From NCBI RefSeq assembly GCF_030818255.1, contig NZ_JAUTAG010000001.1, forward strand, positions 1,364,001 through 1,428,000: 64,000 bases of DNA, written 5' to 3'. The first letter of the stretch is position 1; every line of letters starts with the position of its first letter. Below, in pieces: positions 24,836 to 33,695 of this stretch. Both the position numbers and the translations under genes were made by a program. The DNA comes from Microbacterium sp. SORGH_AS_0969. Its GTDB lineage: Bacteria; Actinomycetota; Actinomycetes; Actinomycetales; Microbacteriaceae. The notes beneath the pieces were generated by a model. The model was not told the DNA's origin and did not search any database. It worked only from the letters and a program-made list of their open reading frames with translations.

Positions 24836-24972
24836 GCGGCCACGGTACCCGTTGCACCCCCGCCCTCTTCAACGGGCACGTCCGGTTCTCGCGCAATCGT
24901 GTCCGTTTGCGTCGCACGGTCGGACGGCGCCGCGCGGAGAATTGGAGCGACCGTTCCATTACTCGGCGGAGG

Positions 24973-25824
24973 ATGCGCGTGACGACCTCGAGTGGCCCGC
25001 TGGCCGAGTTCCTGCGCGACCGACGCGAGTCGCTCACGCCCGCGCAGGTCGGGCTGTCGGACTCGTCGCGCCGCCGCGTCCGGGGCCTGCGTCGCACCGA
25101 GGTGGCCGAGCTCGCCGGGATCAGCGCCGACTACTACCTGCGCATCGAGCAGGGGCGGGGCCACCGCCCCTCGGCAGAGGTGCTCAGCGCCCTCAGCCGC
25201 GCGCTCCTCCTCGACGTGTACGGCGACGAGCACCTGCACCGCGTCGCGAACCTGTCGGCGGGGCACGAGGCGCCGGCCGTCAGCGACGAGGTCCCCGCGG
25301 GCATCCGGGAGTTGCTCGACCTGCACCCCGAGACGCCGGCGTACCTGTCGAACGGCACCCTCGACGTCATCGGGGTCAACGAAGCGGGCCGTCTGCTCGC
25401 GCCCGGGGGTCTGCGCCCGGGACTCAACCTCGTGCTGTCGGTGTTCGAGCACTATCCCGACCCGCACTCGGAGTCGCACTGGCGCCGAACTGCGAGCAAC
25501 CTCGTCGCGTCGCTGCGGTATCACGCGGACCCGCGCAGTCCCCGGTTGCGGCACATCGTCGACACGCTCAGCGCCACCGATCCGCGCTTCGTCGAGCTGT
25601 GGCAGCGGTGCGAGGTGCGACCGCACACGAGCTCGTGGCCGCTCGTGTACATCGAGTCCCACGGGTGGGTGGGGCTGCGCAGCGAGACGTTGGCGATCCC
25701 TGCATCCCGAGGCTGCACGATGACCCAGTTCTTCGCCGGACCGAACACCCCCGGGGTCGAGGCGCTGCGCGATCTCGTGCGGCGGGCGTACGGGCGGGAG
25801 CCGCGCGTCGAGCCGAGCGCGTGA
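24973..25824 (+). CDS. XRE-family regulator with MmyB-like ligand domain
   Basis: A 283-residue regulator. The N-terminal helix-turn-helix includes GLRRTEVAELAGISADYYLR and IEQGRGHRPSAEVLSALSRA. The rest is the MmyB-like domain (PAYLSNGTLDVIGVNEAGRL, GLNLVLSVFEHYPD, VYIESHGWVGLRSETLAIPA), which in related proteins binds a fatty-acid-like ligand. Members usually control an adjacent short-chain dehydrogenase; none is adjacent here. The ATG at 24973 follows a GGCGGAGG site. Confidence 0.88.
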   Translation: MRVTTSSGPLAEFLRDRRESLTPAQVGLSDSSRRRVRGLRRTEVAELAGISADYYLRIEQGRGHRPSAEVLSALSRALLLDVYGDEHLHRVANLSAGHEAPAVSDEVPAGIRELLDLHPETPAYLSNGTLDVIGVNEAGRLLAPGGLRPGLNLVLSVFEHYPDPHSESHWRRTASNLVASLRYHADPRSPRLRHIVDTLSATDPRFVELWQRCEVRPHTSSWPLVYIESHGWVGLRSETLAIPASRGCTMTQFFAGPNTPGVEALRDLVRRAYGREPRVEPSA

Positions 25825-25834
25825 GGAGCGGAGC

Positions 25835-25920
25835 GCGTGACGAGCGGAGGGTCAGGGACGGAGGAAGGGCGACAGTCCGCGCCTGATCCTCCCCTCGCCC
25901 CTGATCCTCCGCTCGTCCCC
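25835..25920. repeat. GC-rich palindromic intergenic element
   Basis: GTGACGAGCGGAGGGTCAGGG faces CTGATCCTCCGCTCGTCCC around diverged inner arms. It is another member of the family at 8.6 kb, filling a convergent gap and possibly terminating both genes. Confidence 0.55.
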
Positions 25921-25954
25921 GCTCCGCCCGACGCGGACGCCCCCGGTGGTCGAT

Positions 25955-26941
25955 CTACGCCGACAGCTCCTCGGCCTGCGGCGCGACCGTCGAGCGGAAC
26001 CGCTGCTGATACCCCGACGGCGTCACGCGGTAGCGCGCGAGGAAAGCGCGGCGTAGGGCCGCAGGCGAGCCGAAGCCGGCCGCGGCGGCCGACTGGGCGA
26101 TCGAGACCCCCGACTCGAGCAGGTTGACCGCGAGCTCCAACCGCAGCGACGCGATGTAGGCGGCCGGAGTGACGCCCAGCTCGTCGCGGATGACGCGGGT
26201 GAGGTGCCGCGGACTGACGTTCACGTGCGCCGCGAGCTCGGTGACGCTCGTGGGCCGGGTCGGATCGTCGGAGACGTAGTCGGCGACCGCGCGGGCGATG
26301 CTCGTGCGCGGGGCCGGCATCTTCAGCGCCGCGGAGAACTGCGACTGCCCGCCCGAGCGGCGCATGTACACGAGAAGGTGCTGGGCGACGCTGCGCGCGA
26401 CCTCGGCGCCGAGGTCGTCTTCGACCAGTGAGAGCGCGAGGTCGATGCCCGCGGCCACCCCCGCCGAGGTGTAGATGTCACCCTGCTTGGTGAAGATGCG
26501 CTCCGAGTCGACCGCGACCCGGGGGTAGCGGCTGGCCAGCGCGTCGGCGAACTTCCAGTGCGTCGTCGCGGGGTGACCGTCGAGGAGGCCCGTGGCGGCG
26601 AGACCGAACGCGCCGCTGCAGATCGACGCGATGCGTCGCGCCTGGCGCGCGAGGTCGGTGATCGCCCGCTGCAGGTCGGGGTCGTCGAACACGCCCGGTG
26701 CCCGTTCGCTCCCCGGGATGATCACCGTGTCGAGCGGCCCGCTCTCGGACGCGGCGCCGTCGACGCCGATCCGCAGGCCCATGAACGCCGTGACATCGGC
26801 GCCGGTGGGCGAGTAGAACCGGAGCTCGTAGGCATCCGTCGTCAGGTTCGTCTCGGAGAACACTTCGGCCGGCCCCACGAAATCGAGCGCCTTGACCCCG
26901 TCGAACAGCAGAATTCCGACTCGACGTCGTTGTCCCGTCAT
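25955..26941 (-). CDS. GlxA/FtrA-type AraC regulator with DJ-1/PfpI domain
   Basis: A 328-residue transcription factor. Residues 1-190 form a class I glutamine-amidotransferase-like (DJ-1/PfpI) domain: GILLFDGVKALDFVGPAEVF, VIIPGSERAPGVFDD and ASICSGAFGLAATGLLDGH, with the elbow Cys present. The C-terminal part has two AraC helix-turn-helix units (TSVTELAAHVNVSPRHLTRV, SIAQSAAAAGFGSPAALRRA). It is divergent from the hydrolase operon starting at 27122 and probably controls it (inference from arrangement). Confidence 0.92.
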   Translation of the reverse strand: MTGQRRRVGILLFDGVKALDFVGPAEVFSETNLTTDAYELRFYSPTGADVTAFMGLRIGVDGAASESGPLDTVIIPGSERAPGVFDDPDLQRAITDLARQARRIASICSGAFGLAATGLLDGHPATTHWKFADALASRYPRVAVDSERIFTKQGDIYTSAGVAAGIDLALSLVEDDLGAEVARSVAQHLLVYMRRSGGQSQFSAALKMPAPRTSIARAVADYVSDDPTRPTSVTELAAHVNVSPRHLTRVIRDELGVTPAAYIASLRLELAVNLLESGVSIAQSAAAAGFGSPAALRRAFLARYRVTPSGYQQRFRSTVAPQAEELSA

Positions 26942-27121
26942 CCGCTGCTCCCCGTCTCGACCCTTCCTCCAGCCTGTCACCGATCCCGTCTCGACGGGGA
27001 TCCGCTTTCGACATCTGTCGAGCGTGATTCTCGACGAATGCCCCTGCCGCCCCGGTGCCGCGCTGCCTAGCGTGGGCACCCACTCGCGGCGACTCGGCCG
27101 CGACGAGAGGAGTGGCATCCG

Positions 27122-27838
27122 ATGTCCGAACAACCCACGATCGTCCTCGTCCACGGAGCCTTCGCGGATGCCGCGAGCTGGGCACCCGTGACCCGCGCGC
27201 TGCTCGACCAGGGGTACACCGTGCGGGTTCCCGCCGTGCCGAACCGCAGCCTCATCGGCGATGCGGCGTACATCCGCTCGGTCGTCGAGCAGATCGAGGG
27301 ACCGGTGCTGCTCGCCGGGCACTCGTACGGCGGTGCCGTGATCACCGTCGCGGGTGTCGCGGAGAACGTGGTGGGCCTGGTCTACGTCTCGGGCTACGCG
27401 CTCGAAGAGGGCGAGAGCCTCGGGCAGTTGCAGGGCGGCTTCCCCGACTCCGACCTCGCGCAGCACCTCGTCTACACGCCGTTCCCGATCGAGGGCGGCG
27501 AGCCCGGCACCGACGTGTCGGTCGAGGTCGCGGCCTTCCCCGACGTCTTCGCGCACGGTGTGCCGCTCGAGCGGGCCGAGGTGCTCGCCGTGTCGCAGCG
27601 CCCGCTCGCCACGCTCGCGTTCGGCGAGAACGCGCCGGTCGCTGCCTGGAAGACGAAGCCCGCCTGGGGCATCGTCTCGAGCGCCGATCACACGATCAAC
27701 CCCGACGTCGAGCGCTTCGGCTACCAGCGCGCGGGCCTGCGGACGGTCGTCGAACTCGACGCGCCGCACCTCGTGATGCAGAGCCACCCCGCGGAGGTCG
27801 CGAAGGTCATCACGGACGCCGTCGCCGAGCTCGCCTGA
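27122..27838 (+). CDS. alpha/beta hydrolase (EstC-like)
   Basis: A 238-residue serine hydrolase. HGAFADAASW is the oxyanion-hole region, GHSYGG the nucleophile elbow, and the catalytic His is probably in DAPHLVMQSHP. It resembles small esterases annotated as EstC and close to hydroxynitrile-lyase-like folds. Its stop overlaps the next start (TGATG). It is the first gene of a three-gene operon divergent from the GlxA-type regulator. Confidence 0.88.
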   Translation: MSEQPTIVLVHGAFADAASWAPVTRALLDQGYTVRVPAVPNRSLIGDAAYIRSVVEQIEGPVLLAGHSYGGAVITVAGVAENVVGLVYVSGYALEEGESLGQLQGGFPDSDLAQHLVYTPFPIEGGEPGTDVSVEVAAFPDVFAHGVPLERAEVLAVSQRPLATLAFGENAPVAAWKTKPAWGIVSSADHTINPDVERFGYQRAGLRTVVELDAPHLVMQSHPAEVAKVITDAVAELA

Positions 27839-28203
27839 TGACCACGGCCGAGCAGATCGACCGGGGCGTCCCCCCGAGCGGGACCGGATGCCAGGAGTGC
27901 GACACGAGCGGAAGCTGGTGGGTGCACCTGCGCCGGTGCGTCGCGTGCGGACACGTCGGCTGCTGCGACTCGTCGTTGAACCGTCACGCGACGGCCCACT
28001 TCCACGCGACGGGGCACCGCTACATCCAGAGCTTCGAGCCGGGCGAGGTGTGGTGGTGGGACTACGAGACCTCGGCGGTCGTGCACGGCCCCCCGCTCGC
28101 CCCGCCGACGACCCACCCCGTCGACCAGACGGTCCCGGGGCCGGAGGAGCGGCTCCCCGCGGATTGGGAGGAGCAGCTCGCCGCTCGCCGAGGAGACGAA
28201 TGA
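27838..28203 (+). CDS. UBP-type zinc finger protein
   Basis: A 121-residue protein whose core is a ubiquitin-hydrolase-type zinc finger: CQECDTSGSWWVHLRRCVAC, GHVGCCDSSLNRHATAHFHA, then TGHRYIQSFEPGEVWWWDY, with the expected Cys/His ligands. In eukaryotes this fold binds the ubiquitin C-terminus. Bacterial stand-alone versions are common in actinobacteria, and their ligand is unknown. It lies between an esterase and a DUF5996 gene, overlapping both. Confidence 0.92.
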   Translation: MTTAEQIDRGVPPSGTGCQECDTSGSWWVHLRRCVACGHVGCCDSSLNRHATAHFHATGHRYIQSFEPGEVWWWDYETSAVVHGPPLAPPTTHPVDQTVPGPEERLPADWEEQLAARRGDE

Positions 28204-29075
28204 CCGAGCCGTTCCCGCGCCTCGCGGTGGCCGACTGGCAGGGCACCCGGGACACGCTGCACATGTGGCTGCAGATCGTGGGCAAGATCCGCATGGTCTC
28301 GTCGCCTCCGGTCAACCACTACTGGCACGCGACGCTGCGTGTCTCGGCGCGCGGACTGAGCACCGGGGCCTTCGATGCCCCCGGTGGCCTGCTCGACATC
28401 GAGTTCGATCTGATCGCGCACCGGCTCGGCATCCGGTGCAGTGACGGACGCGAGATCGCGCTGCCTTTCGCCGGCCTCTCGGTCGCGGACTTCTACGCCG
28501 CGGTCTTCGGGGCGCTGCGCGAGTTCGGGGTGCACGCCGAGATTCACGCATGGCCCAACGAGGTCGAGGTGGCGCTGCCGTTCGCCACTGACACCGTGCA
28601 CGCGACGTACGAGCCCGAGCACGCGCACGCGTTCTGGCGGCAGCTGGTCTACGCGCAGCGGCAGCTCGAGGCGTTTCGCGCCGGATTCCGAGGCAAATGC
28701 AGCCCGGTCCACTTCTTCTGGGGAGCGCTCGACCTCGCGGTCACGCGGTTCTCGGGCCGTCCGGCCCCGGTGCACCCGGGAGGCGTGCCGCACTGCCCCG
28801 ACGAGGTGATGCGCGAGAGCTACTCCGACGAGCTGAGCAGTGCGGGCTTCTGGCCCGGCGGCGGTGACGAGGGGGCGTTCTCCTCGTACGGGTACCCCGT
28901 TCCGGCGGGGTTCGCGTCGGCGGTCGTGCCGTCGGAGGCGTTCTTCAGCGAAGGGGTCGGAGAGTTCCTGCTGCCGGCCGAGCGGGTGCGGACGGCGTCC
29001 GATCCCGACGCGCTCGTGCAGGAGTTCCTGCGCGCGACGGCGCGGGCGGCGGCGGAGAGGGGTGGGTGGCCCTGA
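28200..29075 (+). CDS. DUF5996 family protein
   Basis: A 291-residue protein with the hallmark segments of DUF5996: DTLHMWLQIVGKIRMVSSPP, NHYWHATLRVSARGLSTGAF, SPVHFFWGALDLAVTRFSGR and EVMRESYSDELSSAGFWPGG. The many conserved His, Trp and Tyr residues suggest an enzyme, but no function is established. The ATG at 28200 overlaps the zinc-finger stop (ATGA). It is the last gene of the operon. Confidence 0.88.
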   Translation: MTEPFPRLAVADWQGTRDTLHMWLQIVGKIRMVSSPPVNHYWHATLRVSARGLSTGAFDAPGGLLDIEFDLIAHRLGIRCSDGREIALPFAGLSVADFYAAVFGALREFGVHAEIHAWPNEVEVALPFATDTVHATYEPEHAHAFWRQLVYAQRQLEAFRAGFRGKCSPVHFFWGALDLAVTRFSGRPAPVHPGGVPHCPDEVMRESYSDELSSAGFWPGGGDEGAFSSYGYPVPAGFASAVVPSEAFFSEGVGEFLLPAERVRTASDPDALVQEFLRATARAAAERGGWP

Positions 29076-29090
29076 GGGGGGCGGCTTTCG

Positions 29091-29221
29091 CGAGGGTGGT
29101 GAGGGGAGGAAACGCGGTGACGGGAGGACGGATGCCGCGGGCTCGATCCTCCGCTCCCGGAATCTCCTCCGCCCGACACGCGGGTGCGCGTGATCAGCCC
29201 GAGAAGGGGGCTTCGGCCCCC
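29091..29221. repeat. GC-rich palindromic element plus UUCG terminator hairpin
   Basis: Positions 29091-29185 carry a copy of the intergenic family (GAGGGGAGGAAACG and GGAGGACGGATGCCGCGG against CGATCCTCCGCTCC and AATCTCCTCCGCC). At 29206-29221 GGGGGC-TTCG-GCCCCC forms a short stable stem that can terminate the convergent genes. The rest of the gap to 29315 shows nothing further. Confidence 0.6.
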
Positions 29222-29314
29222 ACCCGCCACGCGCACACGTCGTTGCGTTCCGGAGGCGTCGGCCCCGCCCCACGCGCCGTTGGACGCATGGCATCCACGC
29301 TCGGAAAGCCTCGC

Positions 29315-32212
29315 TCAGTCCACCCGCCGGACCGCGCGTCGCGGCGGGCGCGCCACGAGCAACACCCCGACGAGCGACGCTCCGACCACCACGACCGCGA
29401 GCAGGCCCTGGAGGTCCCACAGCGGGATCGTCTGCAGCCACGACCCGGGACTCCCGGCGAACCGCGACCACGCCACCACGTACGAGCCCATCGCGAGTCC
29501 CGCGCCGAGCCCGAGCGGCACCCCGAGGAGGAGGATCAGCGACCCCTGCGCGAGCGCGACCCGACGCAGGAACCGCGGGGTCGCGCCGACCGCGTACATC
29601 GTGGTCGCATCGCGCCGGGCCTGGGTGCGCGCAAGCAGCAGCGACACCGTGGTCGCGACGACGGCGAGGGCGGCCAGGGCCAGGACCGGTGCGAGGCCCG
29701 CGGCATCGCCCCACGGGTCCACGTTCTGCGGAATGGCGATCGTGACGAGCGAGGTGTGGGCGGTGACGATCTGGCGAGCGCGGTCCACCTCGCCCGCGGT
29801 GAGCGGTCGCGAGGTCAGCACGTACTCGCCCACGAAGTCGAACTGGGTGATCCCGAGCGCGCGGGCCGTCTCGGGCGAGACCGTGAGCGGCGGAGCGAAC
29901 CCGCGCAGGAAGGCGCCGGGAACGGGCGTGATCGATGAGGCACCCTCTTCGCCGGGGAACATGTCGGCCCCGACCGCGAGCCGTACCTCCCCCTCACCGC
30001 TGAGCTTCGTCGCATCGTTGACGATCGCCCCGCCCGCCTCCAGCACGTCGGCGGCGGCGTCTGCCCCGGCGATCCCCGACGCGCGGACCGCGCCCGGCGA
30101 CAGGACGTAGGTGTTCGTGCCGCCCATCCACGCGAGGCTCATGCTCTGCGAGTAGCCGTCGACCGCGTCGCGGCAGGTCACGGCCTCGCCGGGGTCGAGC
30201 ACCGCGGGCGCGTCCGGGGCGAGGCCGGCCGGGCAGGTCTTCCCAGGCGCGGGGAGCGCTTCGATGTGCTGCGAGCCGCCGACCGCAGTGGTCTCGATCG
30301 GGAGCGTGCCGGTCACGGGGAGCTCCTCGGCCAGCGCGCGGGTGGCGTCGGCGAACACCAGTCGGTCGAACGCGGGCGAGACGGGCACGAACGTGCCCAG
30401 CACGACGTGCCCGGCGCCGACCATTTGTCCCGTGGAGTCGCGGTTGTTCTGCGTTCCCGACCCGGTCACGACGAGCAGAGCGGATGCCGCGAGCACCGCG
30501 ACCAGCACGCCCGCGGCCGCGGGGACCACACGTGTCGGGTGATCGAGACCGTCGCGCACGGCCAGTCGGAGCGCGAGGGGAGCGCGCCCCGCGGTGCGAC
30601 CCGCGACGGAGAGGAGCGCCCGGATGCCGAGGACGAGAGCGCTCGCGCCCAGGACGACGGTCGCGGCGACCAGCAGGGCCGACGAGGGGTCGACCTGGCC
30701 GGGCGCGCGGTACTCGACGGGAAGCTGAGCGAGGTCGTCACGGAACGCTCCGGCCCGCGCGAACGCTCCCCACCCCGCGACCACGGCGAGCACCGCGAGC
30801 AGCACGGGAAGCACTGCTCGCGCGATGACGCGGGCGCGGCGCGGTGCGGTGGGCGCGGCGACACGGTCTCGGACCACGTCGACCGGTTCAAGGCGTGCGG
30901 CGCGGCGAGCGGGACCCAGAGTGGCGACGAGCCCGATCACCACGGCGATGGCGACGCCCGCGAATGGCGCCCACACCGGGAACCGGGTCCACATGTTCGC
31001 GTCGGGGTAGACCGCCGCGATGAGGAGCGCGCCACCCGCGATGCCGAGGCCGACGCCCACGAGGCCACCACCGGCGCCGACGAGGCCACCCTGCAAGAGG
31101 ATCGTGCGTCGCAGATCACGCGGAGTGGCCCCGGCGACGGCGGCGAGGCCGAGCATCCGGCGCGACTCGTCGGCCGCCACCGCGAACGCGGGCGTCACGA
31201 GGCCGAGGACGAGCAGTGCCCCCACGAAAGCGACGAGCACCGCCACCGCCGCGCGCTCCATGAGCGCCTTGGCATCCGTCTCGACGGGGTAGAGCGCGCC
31301 GGCGGGTGGGTAGTTCTCGAGCACGTCGCGCGAGACGGCGAACGTCTGCAGAGCGTTCAGCTCTTTCGCGTTCTCCCACGTGACCGGCGCCTCGCCCACG
31401 ACGAGCCAGCGCCCGTCGATCCCGACGGGGTCGGCGGCGATGAGGCGCGACATCCAGCCCGCGGGCGCCCACGCCGTCTGCTCGGCGCCGGGTGCGATGC
31501 CGCTCACGCGGTACCCGCGCTGCACGTTCTGGACGACCTCGCCGAGGCGCCCCTCCCCCGTGCTCCCGTACCACCCCGACCATGGCGGGGCCACGAGAGA
31601 CACGTCGTCGCCGACGGTGAGGCCCAGGCGATCGGCGAAGGCTCGCGAGACGACCGCTTCGGTGTCGTCGGTGGGCATCCGCCCCTCGTCGAGGGCCGGG
31701 ATCAGGATGCCGAGCCCCTCGGCATCCGCTTCGATCAGGCGCCCGGTCGACAGCGTCGAGACGTCGATGTCGGCTGACGCCACGTCGGCTCCGGCAGTGC
31801 TCTCGACTCCGGGAGCGAGATCCAGCCCCGTCGTCGCGATGAGGTCGAGCGAACGCCAGAACGGGATGAGGCGGTCGCCCGGGGGAAGAGCGCGCGCGAG
31901 TTCGTCAGCCGTCGGGGGTGTGGTCTGAAGGTCGCCGTCCCAGGGGCCGGGGGCTCCCTCGGGGAGTTGGGGGAACGGTGGCGCCTCGCGCGGCAGGGTG
32001 GTCGCGGTGAGAACGGCCTGCGCGTCCGACGGGATGCTCGCGAGGGCCTGGTCGCGCGACGGCGTCGGGGCCTGCTGGACGGCTGCCCACGCCACGAGCG
32101 CGGCGATCGGCAGCGCGATGAGCAGGCACGACAGCACCGTGCGAAGCCCGTGTGCGCGCGTGTCGCGGAGAGCGAGCCGAAGAGTCGGTCGCCACGAGAG
32201 GATGCCGCGCAT
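29315..32212 (-). CDS. large FtsX-like ABC permease
   Basis: A 965-residue membrane protein with two FtsX-like permease modules. One helix near residue 25 (TVLSCLLIALPIAALVAWAA) is followed by a large extracytoplasmic domain of about 300 residues, then helix groups near 330-450 (MLGLAAVAGATPRDLRRTIL loop), and a second set at the C-terminus with TMYAVGATPRFLRRVALAQG. This layout is typical of actinobacterial MacB-like mechanotransmission or peptide-resistance transporters. It is coupled to the ATPase by a one-base TGATG overlap and is controlled with it by the PadR gene. Confidence 0.9.
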   Translation of the reverse strand: MRGILSWRPTLRLALRDTRAHGLRTVLSCLLIALPIAALVAWAAVQQAPTPSRDQALASIPSDAQAVLTATTLPREAPPFPQLPEGAPGPWDGDLQTTPPTADELARALPPGDRLIPFWRSLDLIATTGLDLAPGVESTAGADVASADIDVSTLSTGRLIEADAEGLGILIPALDEGRMPTDDTEAVVSRAFADRLGLTVGDDVSLVAPPWSGWYGSTGEGRLGEVVQNVQRGYRVSGIAPGAEQTAWAPAGWMSRLIAADPVGIDGRWLVVGEAPVTWENAKELNALQTFAVSRDVLENYPPAGALYPVETDAKALMERAAVAVLVAFVGALLVLGLVTPAFAVAADESRRMLGLAAVAGATPRDLRRTILLQGGLVGAGGGLVGVGLGIAGGALLIAAVYPDANMWTRFPVWAPFAGVAIAVVIGLVATLGPARRAARLEPVDVVRDRVAAPTAPRRARVIARAVLPVLLAVLAVVAGWGAFARAGAFRDDLAQLPVEYRAPGQVDPSSALLVAATVVLGASALVLGIRALLSVAGRTAGRAPLALRLAVRDGLDHPTRVVPAAAGVLVAVLAASALLVVTGSGTQNNRDSTGQMVGAGHVVLGTFVPVSPAFDRLVFADATRALAEELPVTGTLPIETTAVGGSQHIEALPAPGKTCPAGLAPDAPAVLDPGEAVTCRDAVDGYSQSMSLAWMGGTNTYVLSPGAVRASGIAGADAAADVLEAGGAIVNDATKLSGEGEVRLAVGADMFPGEEGASSITPVPGAFLRGFAPPLTVSPETARALGITQFDFVGEYVLTSRPLTAGEVDRARQIVTAHTSLVTIAIPQNVDPWGDAAGLAPVLALAALAVVATTVSLLLARTQARRDATTMYAVGATPRFLRRVALAQGSLILLLGVPLGLGAGLAMGSYVVAWSRFAGSPGSWLQTIPLWDLQGLLAVVVVGASLVGVLLVARPPRRAVRRVD

Positions 32213-32937
32213 CAGACGACCCCGGATGCCTCGGCGAGCAGCGCGTCGGGATCGCTCGGCCCCGTCTGGTCGACGATGCGTCCGTCGCGCAGGAAGATCG
32301 TGCGGTCGGCCCACGCGGCGAAACGCGGTTCGTGCGTGACCATGAGCACCGCCGCCCCGCGATCGGCGCGGTCGCGCAGCACCTCCAGGACGGCGGTGCC
32401 GGTGGCCGAGTCCAGGGCGCCGGTCGGTTCGTCGGCGAGCACGAGTCGGCGTGCCCCGACGAGGGCGCGAGCGATCGCCACGCGTTGGGCCTGCCCACCC
32501 GACAGCTCATCGGGGCGGCGGTCGGCGACATCGATCAGCCCGGTGTCGGCGAGGACGTCGAGCGCGGCCCGGCGCGCGCGGCGCGCGGAGTGGCCGTCGA
32601 GCTCGAGGGGGAACGCCACGTTCTCGGCGGCGGTCAGGGAAGGGAGGAGGTTGAAGTCCTGGAAGACGTACCCGACGCTCCGCCGGCGAAGGAGCGCGAG
32701 CTTCGTCGCGTCGAGACCGCTGATGTCGGTGCCTTCGAGGAGGACCTGCCCTGACGTCGGCCGATCGAGTCCTCCCGCGAGGTGGAGCAGCGTCGACTTG
32801 CCCGAGCCGGATGGCCCCATGACGGCCACGAACTCGCGCGGGCGCACGATCAGGTCGGCGTGGCGCAGGGCGGTGACCTCGCGGGCTCCCTGGCCGTGAA
32901 CGCGGGTCGCGCCGCGCAGCTCGAGGACGGCGGTCAT
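32212..32937 (-). CDS. ABC transporter ATP-binding protein, MacB/LolD type
   Basis: A 241-residue ATPase. Walker A is GPSGSGKST, the signature LSGGQAQRVAIARAL, Walker B LVLADEPTGALDS and the H-loop MVTHEPRFAAWADR. The EPTGALD motif is typical of MacB/FtsE/LolD enzymes that drive FtsX-like permeases. It overlaps the PadR stop (ATGA) and the permease start. Confidence 0.94.
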   Translation of the reverse strand: MTAVLELRGATRVHGQGAREVTALRHADLIVRPREFVAVMGPSGSGKSTLLHLAGGLDRPTSGQVLLEGTDISGLDATKLALLRRRSVGYVFQDFNLLPSLTAAENVAFPLELDGHSARRARRAALDVLADTGLIDVADRRPDELSGGQAQRVAIARALVGARRLVLADEPTGALDSATGTAVLEVLRDRADRGAAVLMVTHEPRFAAWADRTIFLRDGRIVDQTGPSDPDALLAEASGVV

Positions 32938-33512
32938 CGCGCGCTCCGCTCACGCGGCGCGGTCGGCGTCGTCCGTGATGCCCGGCGCGTGGCATCCGGA
33001 GTCCGATGCCGCGCGGCGGTCTCTTCGACATCGTCGAGCCAGCGCAGCTCGGCCTCGGTCAGGAAGACGTGGTTGTCGAGCACGAGACGTCCCGCGATGT
33101 CGTCGGCGTCGAGCCCACGGCGCAGGCGCGTGAGGTCGTGGAGCGTGCGGTGGGTGGCGCTGCGCTGCTTCTGCACGAGGTCGTGCACGTCGAGGTCGCC
33201 GAGGGCCACCGCGAGGGCGAACTTGATGACGAGCTCGTCGCGCCCGCGCTGGGCCGGGGAGACGGGGTCGGCCCACCAGGCCTCGAGCTCGCGATGCCCC
33301 TGGTCGGTGAGATGCCAGGGGCGGGCGTCGTCGTCATCGTGCTCGTCGCGCACGACCAGGCCGTCACGCTGCAGCCGCTGGAGGGTCGATGACACCTGGC
33401 CGATGTTCAACGGCCAGGAATTGCTCGTCGTCTCGTCGAAGTCCTTCCGCAGCTGGTACGTGGTCGAGGGCTGCCGCGAGAGCAGCGCGAGCAGAGCGAA
33501 CTTGACGGACAT
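32934..33512 (-). CDS. PadR-family regulator with Vir-like C-terminal domain
   Basis: A 192-residue regulator. The PadR winged helix is FALLALLSRQPSTTYQLRKD with QVSSTLQRLQRDGLVVRDEH. A C-terminal helical dimerisation domain follows (ELVIKFALAVALGDLDVHDL, TLHDLTRLRRGLDADDIAGR). It is the first gene of a PadR / ATPase / permease operon, and two palindromes directly upstream are its probable binding sites. Confidence 0.92.
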   Translation of the reverse strand: MSVKFALLALLSRQPSTTYQLRKDFDETTSNSWPLNIGQVSSTLQRLQRDGLVVRDEHDDDDARPWHLTDQGHRELEAWWADPVSPAQRGRDELVIKFALAVALGDLDVHDLVQKQRSATHRTLHDLTRLRRGLDADDIAGRLVLDNHVFLTEAELRWLDDVEETAARHRTPDATRRASRTTPTAPRERSAR

Positions 33513-33523
33513 CGAACCTCCAG

Positions 33524-33564
33524 GGTTACTGAGTAACCACAGCGTAGGGGGTTACTCGGTAACC
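33524..33564. promoter_or_regulatory. paired PadR operators
   Basis: GGTTACTGAGTAACC (33524-33538) and GGTTACTCGGTAACC (33550-33564) are two 15-bp palindromes of the same design, 26 bp centre to centre. They begin 11 bp upstream of the padR start. The shape GTTACT-N-AGTAAC is typical of PadR-s1/s2 sites. Confidence 0.82.
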
Positions 33565-33695
33565 GTCAAGGGAGCGGAAAGGTGCCGATGGTCGGACGTC
33601 AAGCCCCCACCCCTCCCAGGGATCTCTTCAAGACCGCCGTGTACCGTCTCACCCGGTCTGCGCGACTTCACGTGCTCAGGTCGACTCCATAGGCG

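Noticed and set aside
24102..25097. A 331-residue minus-strand frame covering the TetR gene
   Set aside because: Most of it is an out-of-frame reading of the TetR gene. Only its last 45 codons, beyond the TetR stop, look protein-like, and they are listed as a possible remnant.
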